Of a DNA stretch of 42,961 bases, positions 19,706 to 27,751 are shown piece by piece. Made by a program: the position numbers and the translations under genes. Origin of the DNA: a virus; IMG/VR virus record IMGVR_UViG_3300032245_000325, positions 1 through 42,961 of that record; one strand, given 5' to 3'. Each line of letters begins with the position of its first letter. Within the stretch, counting starts at the first letter, position 1. A model generated the notes under the pieces. That model was not told where the DNA came from and did not search any database. It saw only the letters and a list, made by a program, of their open reading frames with translations.

Positions 19706-20061
19706 TTTTGACTATCTCCTTTACCGACTCTGTAATTATCTTCAACGCTGTCGGGTGTACTAACCTCAATGAGAACCCCTTCTTCTAGACAAATTACCTG
19801 ATGAGGGAACATAGGGGGATTGTGCCAAGTGTCGTTTACTTTAAGTTCTATTTCATTAACATCGGCAGTTGTAGTATCAATCCATTTAACTAAAAATTTT
19901 CCACTAATCACAAACCATGTTTCATCTTTTTCAGCATGAAAGTGCATACTGAACTTTGCACCTGTGTTGAACTTTAATAGTTTACCGCAGTACTTGTCAT
20001 TAGTAGCAAATATAAATTCATTGCCCCAACCCTTTTCAACAAATCCATTAAGTCGTGTCAT
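19702..20061 (-). CDS. Cupin protein, sugar-isomerase-like, 119 aa
   Basis: A single cupin barrel is indicated by GAKFSMHFHAEKDETWFVISG (residues about 34-54), with His-x-His and Glu metal ligands, and by a second strand WHNPPMFPHQV. The start VEKGWGNEFIFA resembles mannose-6-phosphate isomerase type II or related nucleotide-sugar cupins. It is the first gene of the sugar cassette, overlapping hldD by four bases. It probably acts on a phosphosugar. The exact substrate is unknown. Confidence 0.8.
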   Translation of the reverse strand: MTRLNGFVEKGWGNEFIFATNDKYCGKLLKFNTGAKFSMHFHAEKDETWFVISGKFLVKWIDTTTADVNEIELKVNDTWHNPPMFPHQVICLEEGVLIEVSTPDSVEDNYRVGKGDSQK

Positions 20062-20261
20062 TCTGGTAATTCCCTAAATCTTTCCAAGAAACTTTCTAGG
20101 TAACAACTATACTCTCTAGTTTCGGTTTCTTTGGCGTTTTCTTTTATGTAGTGTATCCACATTTTACCTTCTAACTCAATGGTGTGTAATACGTGAAATT
20201 TATCGCCGACGTTGCCAGTCCACTTACTTCCGTCTTTTGGTACTTTTATTTCTGTCTTCAT
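20058..20261 (-). CDS. Small conserved T4-like protein, 67 aa
   Basis: The start MKTEIKVPKDGSKWTGNVGDKF is followed by WIHYIKENAKETETREYSCYLESFLERF, a pattern of a small family in T4-like phages (WxHY...EYSC..EaFlxRF) of unknown function. The fold looks SH3-like, beta-rich with a C-terminal helix. It overlaps both neighbours by four bases, so it belongs to the replication and sugar operon. Confidence 0.75.
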   Translation of the reverse strand: MKTEIKVPKDGSKWTGNVGDKFHVLHTIELEGKMWIHYIKENAKETETREYSCYLESFLERFRELPE

Positions 20262-20953
20262 TTTATACCGACCTCTTTACATATTTCTTTTACAAGCATA
20301 ACATCTGCAGGTACTTCTTTAAATTTTCGAAGCCAAAATGGAACTTCGAAATGTGTTGAAATCATGTTCAACTGTTCGTCAGTCATTTTTTGAACCATAT
20401 CTTTACCTGACACAGTATTTAAAATAATCCAGGGGCTAATCATACCATTCCTGATATCATGCACTGCTCTATTAAGACTAACATAGTTAAAATAGTGCTC
20501 GTAATTTGCATTATGATCTTCGGCCCATTCCATCATAGTTTGTAGAGAACGTTGTACTGCACTTTCTACAGGCTCAACTTTTAGAATTTCTATTAGATAC
20601 TGATCATACAATTCGTCCTTGCACCAGTGGTCTAATTTGACTCCACTTTTAATAACATAGTCTATAAATTTTTCAGGATAGATAGGATTAACGTTATTAA
20701 GAAAACTACCAAACTTAACAAAAGCATTATAGTAAGACGTGTCACAGAATTCCTCATAGGTTTTTAATTTTTTAGCATTTTGTGCCAGTTGCCACCAACG
20801 ATTAAATGCCATGTACCCGGCTTGAACACGTTTTTCATCTTTTTGTAAGGCACGACGTTTCCTCTCACACATATGAGCAACTAAAGTCTTATCCTGCATA
20901 AAACTCTTGTTACAATGTACACATTTAAAAGGTTGATCCACTAATGCTATCAC
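20258..20953 (-). CDS. Zinc-finger protein of unknown function, 231 aa
   Basis: Residues about 9-31 contain CVHCNKSFMQDKTLVAHMC, a C2H2- or C2HC-like finger followed by a basic ERKRRALQKDEKRV stretch. The rest is a long helical domain with many aromatic residues (MAFNRWW..., YYNAFVKFGSFL). I recall homologues next to replication genes in aquatic T4-like phages without assigned role. DNA binding is likely from the finger and basic patch. It overlaps both adjacent genes by four bases. Confidence 0.75.
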   Translation of the reverse strand: MIALVDQPFKCVHCNKSFMQDKTLVAHMCERKRRALQKDEKRVQAGYMAFNRWWQLAQNAKKLKTYEEFCDTSYYNAFVKFGSFLNNVNPIYPEKFIDYVIKSGVKLDHWCKDELYDQYLIEILKVEPVESAVQRSLQTMMEWAEDHNANYEHYFNYVSLNRAVHDIRNGMISPWIILNTVSGKDMVQKMTDEQLNMISTHFEVPFWLRKFKEVPADVMLVKEICKEVGIK

Positions 20954-21435
20954 TCGTATTCTTTCCGTTGTTTCTTATCAAAACCCATCTTATCAAACAA
21001 TTCTTCTTTATCTGCTTTGTCCATCATGGATGCCATTAATTTAACGTCTTCCATTTTCATTGCAGGATACAACTCTGCTAATAATTTTTCTATCTTATTT
21101 GCTTTTTCTTTAGAGCCTGCTTTAAGGAATTGATATTTAACATCAAACCCAACACCACAACTGGCAAACAATTGCCAAAGTAATGCTTTGTCTTTTTTAC
21201 TTAGTGTCCAGTGATCTTTGTTTACTAGTTCATTTACTCTGTCAAGTATCCACTCGTAGGTGTCCTTGTCAGTTTGAGGATTGCCAATATATCTCATTAG
21301 AATGTAAGGGCTGAACACTTTCTTTTCATCATCCGTGAGATTTTTGTAAAAGTCGTGATTTCTAAAATTTACCGCCGCAAGTTCTCGTTTAATATCTAGT
21401 ACAGGCGCAGTTTTTTCTTTAGGTTTTGTTGCCAT
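20950..21435 (-). CDS. Unknown replication-operon protein, perhaps clamp-loader gp62-like, 161 aa
   Basis: The first 15 residues are Lys/Pro-rich and flexible. Then DIKRELAAVNFRNHDFYKNL leads into helices with FSPYILMRYIGN and YEWILDRVNELVNKDHWTLS. Both ends are highly charged. The size and helical layout recall T4 gp62 (187 aa), but no diagnostic motif is present and gp44 is not nearby, so this is weak. Co-transcription with uvsW and recombination genes supports a DNA-related role. Confidence 0.65.
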   Translation of the reverse strand: MATKPKEKTAPVLDIKRELAAVNFRNHDFYKNLTDDEKKVFSPYILMRYIGNPQTDKDTYEWILDRVNELVNKDHWTLSKKDKALLWQLFASCGVGFDVKYQFLKAGSKEKANKIEKLLAELYPAMKMEDVKLMASMMDKADKEELFDKMGFDKKQRKEYE

Positions 21436-21709
21436 TTTCTTTGCTGAGATAATATACTATTTTAGCACGTTCTAAAGCATCATGCAATGCGGGATTAGTC
21501 CGTGCCGCCCGACGTATTTGTCCCCAAAGTTGATCTTCCATTATATGATCATGCAACGGTCTTCCGTCTTCAGTTCTTGGATCTACTTCGTTTTGATATT
21601 GATATCCAATTAATTTTCTAGATTGTACAGGAGCACCAACTTCGCGAGCATATATTTCCTCGCCGTTGCGTTCGTATATGAGATTTGCACCCGGAGTTAA
21701 AGATCCCAT
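21419..21709 (-). CDS. Unknown small protein, 96 aa
   Basis: It starts MGSLTPGANLIYERNGEEIYARE, with a central DGRPLHDHIMEDQLWGQIRRAARTNP segment and a basic helical end. This pattern reminds me of T4-like phage hypothetical proteins near uvsW. There is no catalytic motif. It overlaps the next gene by 17 bases and lies one base after the gene at 22214. Function unknown. Confidence 0.7.
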   Translation of the reverse strand: MGSLTPGANLIYERNGEEIYAREVGAPVQSRKLIGYQYQNEVDPRTEDGRPLHDHIMEDQLWGQIRRAARTNPALHDALERAKIVYYLSKENGNKT

Positions 21710-21710
21710 A

Positions 21711-22214
21711 TTACCAACACTTGGTGTAATCTACTAGTTCACTTTGGCGGCTTACTTCTTTTACAAAATATGCACACAGAGGTTTTTCACCACTGTGGAG
21801 TGGTGTACAAAGTAATTGACCCGGTTTCATTTTAGGAAAATACCATTTGACGTCCTGGTAGACATCTACGATGTCAATGTCTAAAAATTCCGGCCTAAAA
21901 CCACTGACAGGATTAAAACAAAATGTTCTAAATCCACGTCCATTAAGGCTTGTTAGCGGTAGTATCTCCATGTCTGGACCTTCTGGATCTCCTACTATTG
22001 TACACCAATCTAACGGCATAGTGACTTCATGCGGTCCAATTTTCAATACCACCGCTGGTCCTGTGAACGACTCTAAGAAGATTAAGGGAATAAAGAAATG
22101 ATCGGGATTACCACTGTCACTATTATCTAGTACAGAGAATCTTAAATCTTCCTCTATCTCGTCAGGTAAATCATTTAGATAAAATGTTTTGTTTTCTAAG
22201 GTTAATATTTGCAT
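21711..22214 (-). CDS. Unknown T4-like protein, 167 aa
   Basis: It starts MQILTLENKTFYLNDLPDEI and is beta-rich with many Pro, Asp and Phe. Notable blocks are PHEVTMPLDWCTIVGDPEGP and EILPLTSLNGRGFRTFCFNP, which look like a conserved enzyme-like or adaptor domain. I recall similar hypothetical proteins next to uvsW in aquatic T4-like phages but no function. Its start overlaps the uvsW stop by one base. Confidence 0.75.
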   Translation of the reverse strand: MQILTLENKTFYLNDLPDEIEEDLRFSVLDNSDSGNPDHFFIPLIFLESFTGPAVVLKIGPHEVTMPLDWCTIVGDPEGPDMEILPLTSLNGRGFRTFCFNPVSGFRPEFLDIDIVDVYQDVKWYFPKMKPGQLLCTPLHSGEKPLCAYFVKEVSRQSELVDYTKCW

Positions 22215-23674
22215 TATATGTATTTTACTTTCTCAATCGTAAACGGATACTTGGCTTCTTTATAAAACTTCTTCCTCTCTGTAAGATGCCTCTTCGCGTA
22301 TTTTGTAGAGGCCGTGATGTCCCAGATCTGTACAAAGTCTTTGTCTTCTGCTTTTCTAATGCCTCGCCCAATGCTTTGTATAACCCGTGTAAAACTCTTT
22401 CCGGGCTCAACCATAACAAGATTAAAAATACGGGGCACATTAATACCCACAGCGGCCACACCATAAGTCGCCACAATAATCTTGTTGTCAGCAGTTTTAA
22501 CTTCGTCATATTCACTCTTTCTATCTTTGGTTTTTACAGATCCTGAAATGAATACAGAGTCTGTTAATTGTGTTTGTAAAAATTGTCCACATTCAATTCT
22601 ATCAACTAGCACCAGTGTATTACCTGATTCAGCAATAGTATTGATCAAATTAGACACATAGGTCATTCTATCTTTATCGGTAACCAAGAATTTTAGTTCT
22701 TCCGGATACCCACTGAATTCTTTCCATTCGGCAGTTTGAATAACGTTAACATGGCAATCACTGAGGATACCTTTTTCTTGCAATTCGTGTGCTTTCACAC
22801 GATGTACAACCTCTCCTAGGCTTGCACGAATACTTTGAAATTCATGATCCGCCTTGGGTACAGTACCAGTTAGGCCCCATCGAATAGGAGCACTGGCTAA
22901 ATTTCTTGTCAACAGGTTTTTTAACACTTCCGCCTTGGCCATGTGAACCTCATCAACCATAACACACTGAACACCTTCTAGTAATTCTGCCAATGTTAGT
23001 AGTTCTTCTTCTGTAATATCCTTGGATTTTTTATCCAGAATATTCAAACTTTGCCAAGTGCAGATAGTATGTGTCTTATCAAGATTTTTTCTATCTCCGT
23101 AGTAAACTCCGACATCAAGGCCGCAGTTAATAAAATCTTCTTCTGTCTGTTCGACAAGGCTTTTGTTCGGGACAATAGTGACTGTTCTTCCATATTTTTC
23201 ACAAATTTTTGCCAGTGTTGCTGTTGTAATTGTTTTACCAAAGCCTGTGGCAATTTCTTGAATACACTGGGGATTTTCTAAAAACTTATTAATGACTTCA
23301 ACTTGATCTTCGCGAAGTCTAATCTTTTCGCCAGCAAATCGGTGACCTAGAGGCCATGTTTTTTCACCCCAAAAATCCTCAGAAATTTCGTCAAATTTTA
23401 GGGCAACAGGAGTACGAAGATCTTCAAGTTCGATATAGAAATTTTTCATTTCAAGAAATTCTAATACCTGTGGTAACATACTTAGGTACGTAGTTCCGCC
23501 CAGACCAAAAAAACTTACAGTACCGTCCCAACGACCTAATTTATAGGCGGGACGATACCGAGCAGTTGGGTCTTCGTATTTGAATTTTTTCACCAAGGCT
23601 TTACGTGTATCAAGATCTAAATTTTCAATCTTGATATTGACCTCGTCTTTGATGATAATTTTACAGGAACTCAA
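22214..23674 (-). CDS. uvsW: UvsW-type superfamily 2 helicase, 486 aa
   Basis: Walker A ATGFGKT (142-148), DEVH box (241-244) and the motif LTGTVPK define an SF2 helicase. SIGRGIRK towards the end is motif VI. The N-terminal 120 residues with YRPAYKLGRWDGTVSFF match the UvsW nucleic-acid-binding domain. In T4 it unwinds R-loops and branched DNA, switching origin-dependent to recombination-dependent replication. Its start overlaps the HARP-like gene by 14 bases. Confidence 0.95.
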   Translation of the reverse strand: MSSCKIIIKDEVNIKIENLDLDTRKALVKKFKYEDPTARYRPAYKLGRWDGTVSFFGLGGTTYLSMLPQVLEFLEMKNFYIELEDLRTPVALKFDEISEDFWGEKTWPLGHRFAGEKIRLREDQVEVINKFLENPQCIQEIATGFGKTITTATLAKICEKYGRTVTIVPNKSLVEQTEEDFINCGLDVGVYYGDRKNLDKTHTICTWQSLNILDKKSKDITEEELLTLAELLEGVQCVMVDEVHMAKAEVLKNLLTRNLASAPIRWGLTGTVPKADHEFQSIRASLGEVVHRVKAHELQEKGILSDCHVNVIQTAEWKEFSGYPEELKFLVTDKDRMTYVSNLINTIAESGNTLVLVDRIECGQFLQTQLTDSVFISGSVKTKDRKSEYDEVKTADNKIIVATYGVAAVGINVPRIFNLVMVEPGKSFTRVIQSIGRGIRKAEDKDFVQIWDITASTKYAKRHLTERKKFYKEAKYPFTIEKVKYI

Positions 23675-24833
23675 ATTTCATATTCCTTATTTCTTTCTCT
23701 TTACTATAAACAATGGTATTTTCATGATTTTTAATAAAATCTCTTAGTGTATAGTGTACATTATTATAACCTAAATTCAAAACACTATGGAACTTAATTC
23801 CAGATTTAAAAATTGGTTTAGGTATCTTACCACTTACAAAAATTATCTTTGTATCTTCGTTGATAGGAGAATTCAGTTCATTAATTTTGACAAAATTATT
23901 GAAATTTTCATGAGTATTTGACGGTAACCTAAACAGCACACTCATTTCTTTATTTGCAATACCCAATTCTTTGAAAAATTCATAAGACACGGTCATTGTA
24001 TCTAACTCATTGCTTCCTGGTATGACCACCATTAGGGGGAATAGGTGAGACACAATAGGTGCAAGATCGGAAATTTTGTAAATTTCGCTGTTGATTGCAA
24101 ATTTTTCACCAGGATCGCTTTTTAAGAAAGTTCTAGTCAATGGATCCACTTGATCGCTTTCTATGAGATTACTGATAGTTTCGTCCCATGTATACACGCC
24201 TTTTTTTCTGGCTTCAAAAATTGCCGAAATGATATCGTTTGACGTCAAATTAGGCATATTTTTGTCACAATTTTTAAGTTTTGGCTTCAAATCTTCAACA
24301 ATTAACATAGGGACATATTTTTCAATACTACTATGTATGATATTGATTTGATCTACATATTTTTGAAACGTCTCGTCCATTTCAAAGGTATCAAGATTTG
24401 TTAAAAATTGGATACTTTGCTCATTTATAGAAAAGAACCAACATTTTTCCTCTTTGTCCCACAATGCCTGGCCTACAGTATCTCTGTTCTTTCGAATGTC
24501 ACCGACAGTTTTTTCATTATAGGGAAAAATTGCCTTTATGACCTTGCCGTGGTTTTGATGTTCTACAACTGTAAGTTTTTTCTCACTGGAAATTCTACGA
24601 ATTGGTAATCTGAATTTAGGATTTTGAACATATTCAGATATATTCTTATTTAGAAAAGAGGAGAGAGCAGGTTCGTGCTTGCGTACAATACGAATAGCGT
24701 GAACACTTTGCTTTTCTGATAGTCCGCTTCCAGATGCTATTTGATTATGGAAACTGTGTACCAGGCTTTGGTCCCAAGAATTAAGCAAAATCCTGCCATA
24801 TACCAGTTCAATGATGAGATCTTCAATGTTCAT
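23661..24833 (-). CDS. Helicase-associated protein with HARP-like domain, 390 aa
   Basis: I prefer the ATG at 24833 (MNIEDLIIELVYG) over a GTG at 24848; neither has a good ribosome binding site. Residues about 96-145 (GKVIKAIFPYNEKT...LWDKEEKCWFFSINEQSIQFL) resemble the HARP domain of SMARCAL1-type annealing helicases: FPYN, then a strand of W and F residues. The C-terminal 150 residues have an alpha/beta look but no Walker motifs. It sits between uvsY and uvsW, so a partner of UvsW in annealing or fork regression is plausible, as inference. Confidence 0.65.
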   Translation of the reverse strand: MNIEDLIIELVYGRILLNSWDQSLVHSFHNQIASGSGLSEKQSVHAIRIVRKHEPALSSFLNKNISEYVQNPKFRLPIRRISSEKKLTVVEHQNHGKVIKAIFPYNEKTVGDIRKNRDTVGQALWDKEEKCWFFSINEQSIQFLTNLDTFEMDETFQKYVDQINIIHSSIEKYVPMLIVEDLKPKLKNCDKNMPNLTSNDIISAIFEARKKGVYTWDETISNLIESDQVDPLTRTFLKSDPGEKFAINSEIYKISDLAPIVSHLFPLMVVIPGSNELDTMTVSYEFFKELGIANKEMSVLFRLPSNTHENFNNFVKINELNSPINEDTKIIFVSGKIPKPIFKSGIKFHSVLNLGYNNVHYTLRDFIKNHENTIVYSKEKEIRNMKFEFL

Positions 24834-24848
24834 AAGAATATTATACAC

Positions 24849-25304
24849 TCATAGAGAAATATCTTCAAGCCCTGCGGCACGTAATTTAATAATATTGCTT
24901 AATTGCCATTGTTTGATGTCAAGTGCTTTGACAATGCCTAACCACTGGTTACGCAACATGGCAAATTCATTGATAATTTTTTCCATATCAACAACGTCTG
25001 CTTCGCCCTCGACATATTTTTCACAATCTCGACTACTGAGAGCACGTTGATAGTTTTCCAAGTACTTTTTAAAGGCTTTGGATTTAATTCTTCTTAACTC
25101 AATGTTAAGATATTCTAAAATAGCCTCAATTTCCTGCAATTGATTAAATCTATGTTCAACAATGCCAGGAAGCGAGGCAGAAGCCTTCTCTACGTTTCCG
25201 TAGATTTTGACTTCTGATCTTGCTTGCTCTAGTTCTGAATAAAAATGATCTAAACAACCCGGAAGGTGTGCTATGTCTTTTGAGACTTTAGCATACCATG
25301 CCAT
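24849..25304 (-). CDS. uvsY: UvsY-type recombination mediator, 151 aa
   Basis: Small, mostly helical and basic: ELRRIKSKAFKKYLENYQRA is followed by an acidic middle and INEFAMLRNQWLGIVKALDIKQWQL, in the T4 UvsY pattern (137 aa). UvsY loads UvsX on gp32-covered single strands. Its position two genes downstream of uvsX and directly before the HARP-like and uvsW genes supports the call. Confidence 0.85.
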   Translation of the reverse strand: MAWYAKVSKDIAHLPGCLDHFYSELEQARSEVKIYGNVEKASASLPGIVEHRFNQLQEIEAILEYLNIELRRIKSKAFKKYLENYQRALSSRDCEKYVEGEADVVDMEKIINEFAMLRNQWLGIVKALDIKQWQLSNIIKLRAAGLEDISL

Positions 25305-25306
25305 TG

Positions 25307-25558
25307 TTAGTCCTCACTTTCGTTGTAATCCCAACCATCTTCGTCGTAGTCCTCTTCTTCTTCAAAATCATCCTGGAGAGCCAGATTAATAGCATCGTCA
25401 AGATGAGTATCGTAGCCTTGCAGGGCTTTAAGAACGCCGGGTTCTACGTCATTTCCAATTAGCATATCAACAAAATGATTTGCCGCCACTTCTTTATTTT
25501 TATCGGGGATATATTCTTTGAACACATCCCAAATTTCAATAATTAGATCTTCTTCCAT
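25307..25558 (-). CDS. Small acidic protein between uvsX and uvsY, 83 aa
   Basis: An N-terminal helical half (MEEDLIIEIWDVFKEYIPDKNK) is followed by a C-terminal tail made largely of Asp, Glu and Tyr (FEEEEDYDEDGWDYNES). Similar acidic proteins lie at this place in aquatic T4-like phages. The tail could mimic DNA or bind a basic partner such as UvsY. It overlaps the uvsX stop by one base. Function unknown. Confidence 0.8.
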   Translation of the reverse strand: MEEDLIIEIWDVFKEYIPDKNKEVAANHFVDMLIGNDVEPGVLKALQGYDTHLDDAINLALQDDFEEEEDYDEDGWDYNESED

Positions 25559-26616
25559 TATTCTTCCTCAATAGTTTCCTGTGCAGGTGAAATTGTAATA
25601 CTATTATCCCATTCGGACATTATAATAGTTAGTCCATCTTTTTCATTCTTTTCCCAGGCCTTGCGAAATTGTTTAATAATTTCACCTTCCTTGGTAGTAT
25701 AAACAAGACTATTGCCTTCTTTCTTTAAAGCACCTTTGGCTTCAAATAAATCAACCAATCCACTATGAGGACTCATGCCTGTTGTGTATGGAATTTCTAC
25801 CTGAACACTTTCAAATGGCTTGGCATAACGTGTTTTCATGATTTTACATGCTGAACGAATACCATGCACTTCGGAAGTTTTATTACCATCGGCATCTGTT
25901 TTTAATTTTAACTTACGCATAGCAACTACAATAGAACTTGCATAGATAAAACCTTGTCCACCGCTGATCTTGTCATCAGGATCAAACATATCTTGACTAG
26001 CGTAGGTGTGATTTGTACAAACCATACCAACATTCCAAGAACCAAACATGTTTACACAGTTACGAACTAAAGATGTCAGTGCTTTGGGCTTACGACCCAT
26101 ATCGCCCTTCATTTCGCCTGCTTCGAACTGATTAACGTCTGTAGGAGTTAACAACATACCCAAAGAGTCAATTACAAACAATACCTTTGGACGAGTTTCC
26201 TCGGGCATAACTTTGTACTCTTTCATGAATTCAGAAATGGTTTTAGCCACATCATCAATCATTGCCATGTTAAGTTTTAACAACTTATCATCGCTTGTGT
26301 CGACGCCTAGATCTTTTAACCATTTTTCGTCGAGAGCGTTTTCGGAGTCAACAAGAATAACATAAATGCCTTGTTCCTGTGCCGCTTTAATAATGTTTCC
26401 AGAGCAGATATATGATTTACCTGCACCGGATTCACCAGCAAACACAGTTACCTTACCAAGTGGGACTCCTTTGAAGAAGTCACCACTGATAAGATAGTTA
26501 AGGGCATAGTTACCTGTTGAAATCCAATCTGTAGGATCGTTAAATCCAATACCTAGGCCGTCGATAGACTTGGTGATAGATTTACGAAACTTTGAAATAT
26601 CAAAGGATTTTGCCAT
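25558..26616 (-). CDS. uvsX: UvsX recombinase (RecA-like), 352 aa
   Basis: GESGAGKS (61-68) is the Walker A, KVLFVIDSLGML at about 144-155 is the Walker B strand, and KISGGQGFIYASSIVV the L2-like region. Length is near T4 UvsX (391). It forms filaments on single-stranded DNA and drives strand exchange with UvsY and gp32. The ribosome binding site GGAGACGATA precedes the ATG, which lies 13 bases behind the gp32 stop. Confidence 0.95.
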   Translation of the reverse strand: MAKSFDISKFRKSITKSIDGLGIGFNDPTDWISTGNYALNYLISGDFFKGVPLGKVTVFAGESGAGKSYICSGNIIKAAQEQGIYVILVDSENALDEKWLKDLGVDTSDDKLLKLNMAMIDDVAKTISEFMKEYKVMPEETRPKVLFVIDSLGMLLTPTDVNQFEAGEMKGDMGRKPKALTSLVRNCVNMFGSWNVGMVCTNHTYASQDMFDPDDKISGGQGFIYASSIVVAMRKLKLKTDADGNKTSEVHGIRSACKIMKTRYAKPFESVQVEIPYTTGMSPHSGLVDLFEAKGALKKEGNSLVYTTKEGEIIKQFRKAWEKNEKDGLTIIMSEWDNSITISPAQETIEEE

Positions 26617-26629
26617 TATCGTCTCCTAC

Positions 26630-27616
26630 TTATTGCTTTTGACGATTACGAATCATTGCGATGATGTCTGCGGCACGTGATCCTGCGTCACCAGATGCGG
26701 CAGGAGCCGATGCGGGTGTTGCGGCAGGAGCCGCCGACTCAAAAGGGACGTCATCTTCCTCTACAGGAGTAGGTGCTGGTGTCGCTTTTGCCGGTGGAGC
26801 ACTAGTAGTACCAGTAGTTTGTCCACTGCCACCGTAGCCTGCTGGTTTGAAGTATTGACCCCAACGTTCTGCATCATATGCTTCACCGTCTACTGACGCT
26901 TCAAACATTTCTTTGATAACTTTGAGTTCGACTTCAGTTGGCTTCTTGGGTAAGAAGTCGCTTAGATTGAACAGTCCATGTTGTGCAATAGCCGCATTTT
27001 CTGCTTCGCTTAGAGCACGTTCACGACGAGCCCAAGTAGAAGTAGAATAGTCAGCATAACCACCTTTACTAGTTTTAGCAATCTTGAAGTCCAAGCCACG
27101 GACATAGTCTGTTGGCAATTCTTCAATTTCACTATCCATCAGTGCATTCTTAACAATGTTAAAAATCTGGCTACCGATAATGAATCGACGAATTGGATTC
27201 TCAGGAGTCTTATCTTCCTGTAGTTTGCTTTCGCCTACAAAGCCTTGGAACAAGTAACTCTTCTTTTTCCAGTACTTACGACCCATATCTTCCAAAGATT
27301 TGTCTTTGAACCAGGGACGTACTTCTTGTAGAATTGGGCAAGCCTCTCCATACATTTCCATACAAGGAACTTGTACAGTAACTGGTTTTGAATTTGTTTC
27401 ACCCTTAATTCCGGCAAATGGCAATTTAATCATTGCTCGTTCAATCCAGAAAAAAGTGTTATCTGGGTTGCCGTCTGGAAGGAAGCGTACTGTTGTAGTA
27501 GTACCTTCTGGCATGTTCCAATGGGGGTAAATTGCGTTGTCTCCACCGCCTGCGCTACCGGTGTTTTGTTGAGATGATGCTTGAAGTTTTGCGCGAATTT
27601 CTGCTAAAGTTGCCAT
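26630..27616 (-). CDS. 32: Single-stranded DNA-binding protein gp32, 328 aa
   Basis: The core (residues about 30-215) has MPEGTTTTVRFLPDG, VQVPCMEMYGEACPIL and RPWFKDKSLEDMGRKYWKK, with NLSDFLPKKP later, in the pattern of T4-like gp32. T4 uses one His and three Cys for zinc, but here I find only Cys85 and Cys93 in the core, so zinc binding looks lost or altered. The C-terminal tail is Ala/Pro-rich with one acidic patch (EEDDVPFE) instead of the strongly acidic T4 tail. It is the first gene of the replication operon. Confidence 0.9.
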   Translation of the reverse strand: MATLAEIRAKLQASSQQNTGSAGGGDNAIYPHWNMPEGTTTTVRFLPDGNPDNTFFWIERAMIKLPFAGIKGETNSKPVTVQVPCMEMYGEACPILQEVRPWFKDKSLEDMGRKYWKKKSYLFQGFVGESKLQEDKTPENPIRRFIIGSQIFNIVKNALMDSEIEELPTDYVRGLDFKIAKTSKGGYADYSTSTWARRERALSEAENAAIAQHGLFNLSDFLPKKPTEVELKVIKEMFEASVDGEAYDAERWGQYFKPAGYGGSGQTTGTTSAPPAKATPAPTPVEEDDVPFESAAPAATPASAPAASGDAGSRAADIIAMIRNRQKQ

Positions 27617-27670
27617 AATGTTTTTCCTTAATAAATGTTTATATTATGCCTCTTCTTTAAAGCCAACTGA

Positions 27671-27710
27671 CTAAAAAGAAAAACTGTGCATAGAGTTAAC
27701 TATACACAGT
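27671..27710 (-). terminator. Terminator between late gene and gp32
   Basis: ACTGTG (27683-27688) pairs with CACAGT (27705-27710), with a further ATAG/CTAT stem inside. On the minus strand a T-rich run (TTTTCTTTTTAG) follows. It ends the 686-residue gene upstream of gp32. A T-rich run also follows on the plus strand. Confidence 0.75.
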
Positions 27711-27751
27711 TTTATTTATCATTGCAAGCGTTAACCTGCTAGATTTTGATT

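Noticed and set aside
27641-27666. Possible T4 middle promoter (MotA box) upstream of gp32
   Set aside because: The minus strand has TTGGCTTTA and TAATAT at a plausible distance, but the Mot core has an extra G and no motA gene is seen in the window.
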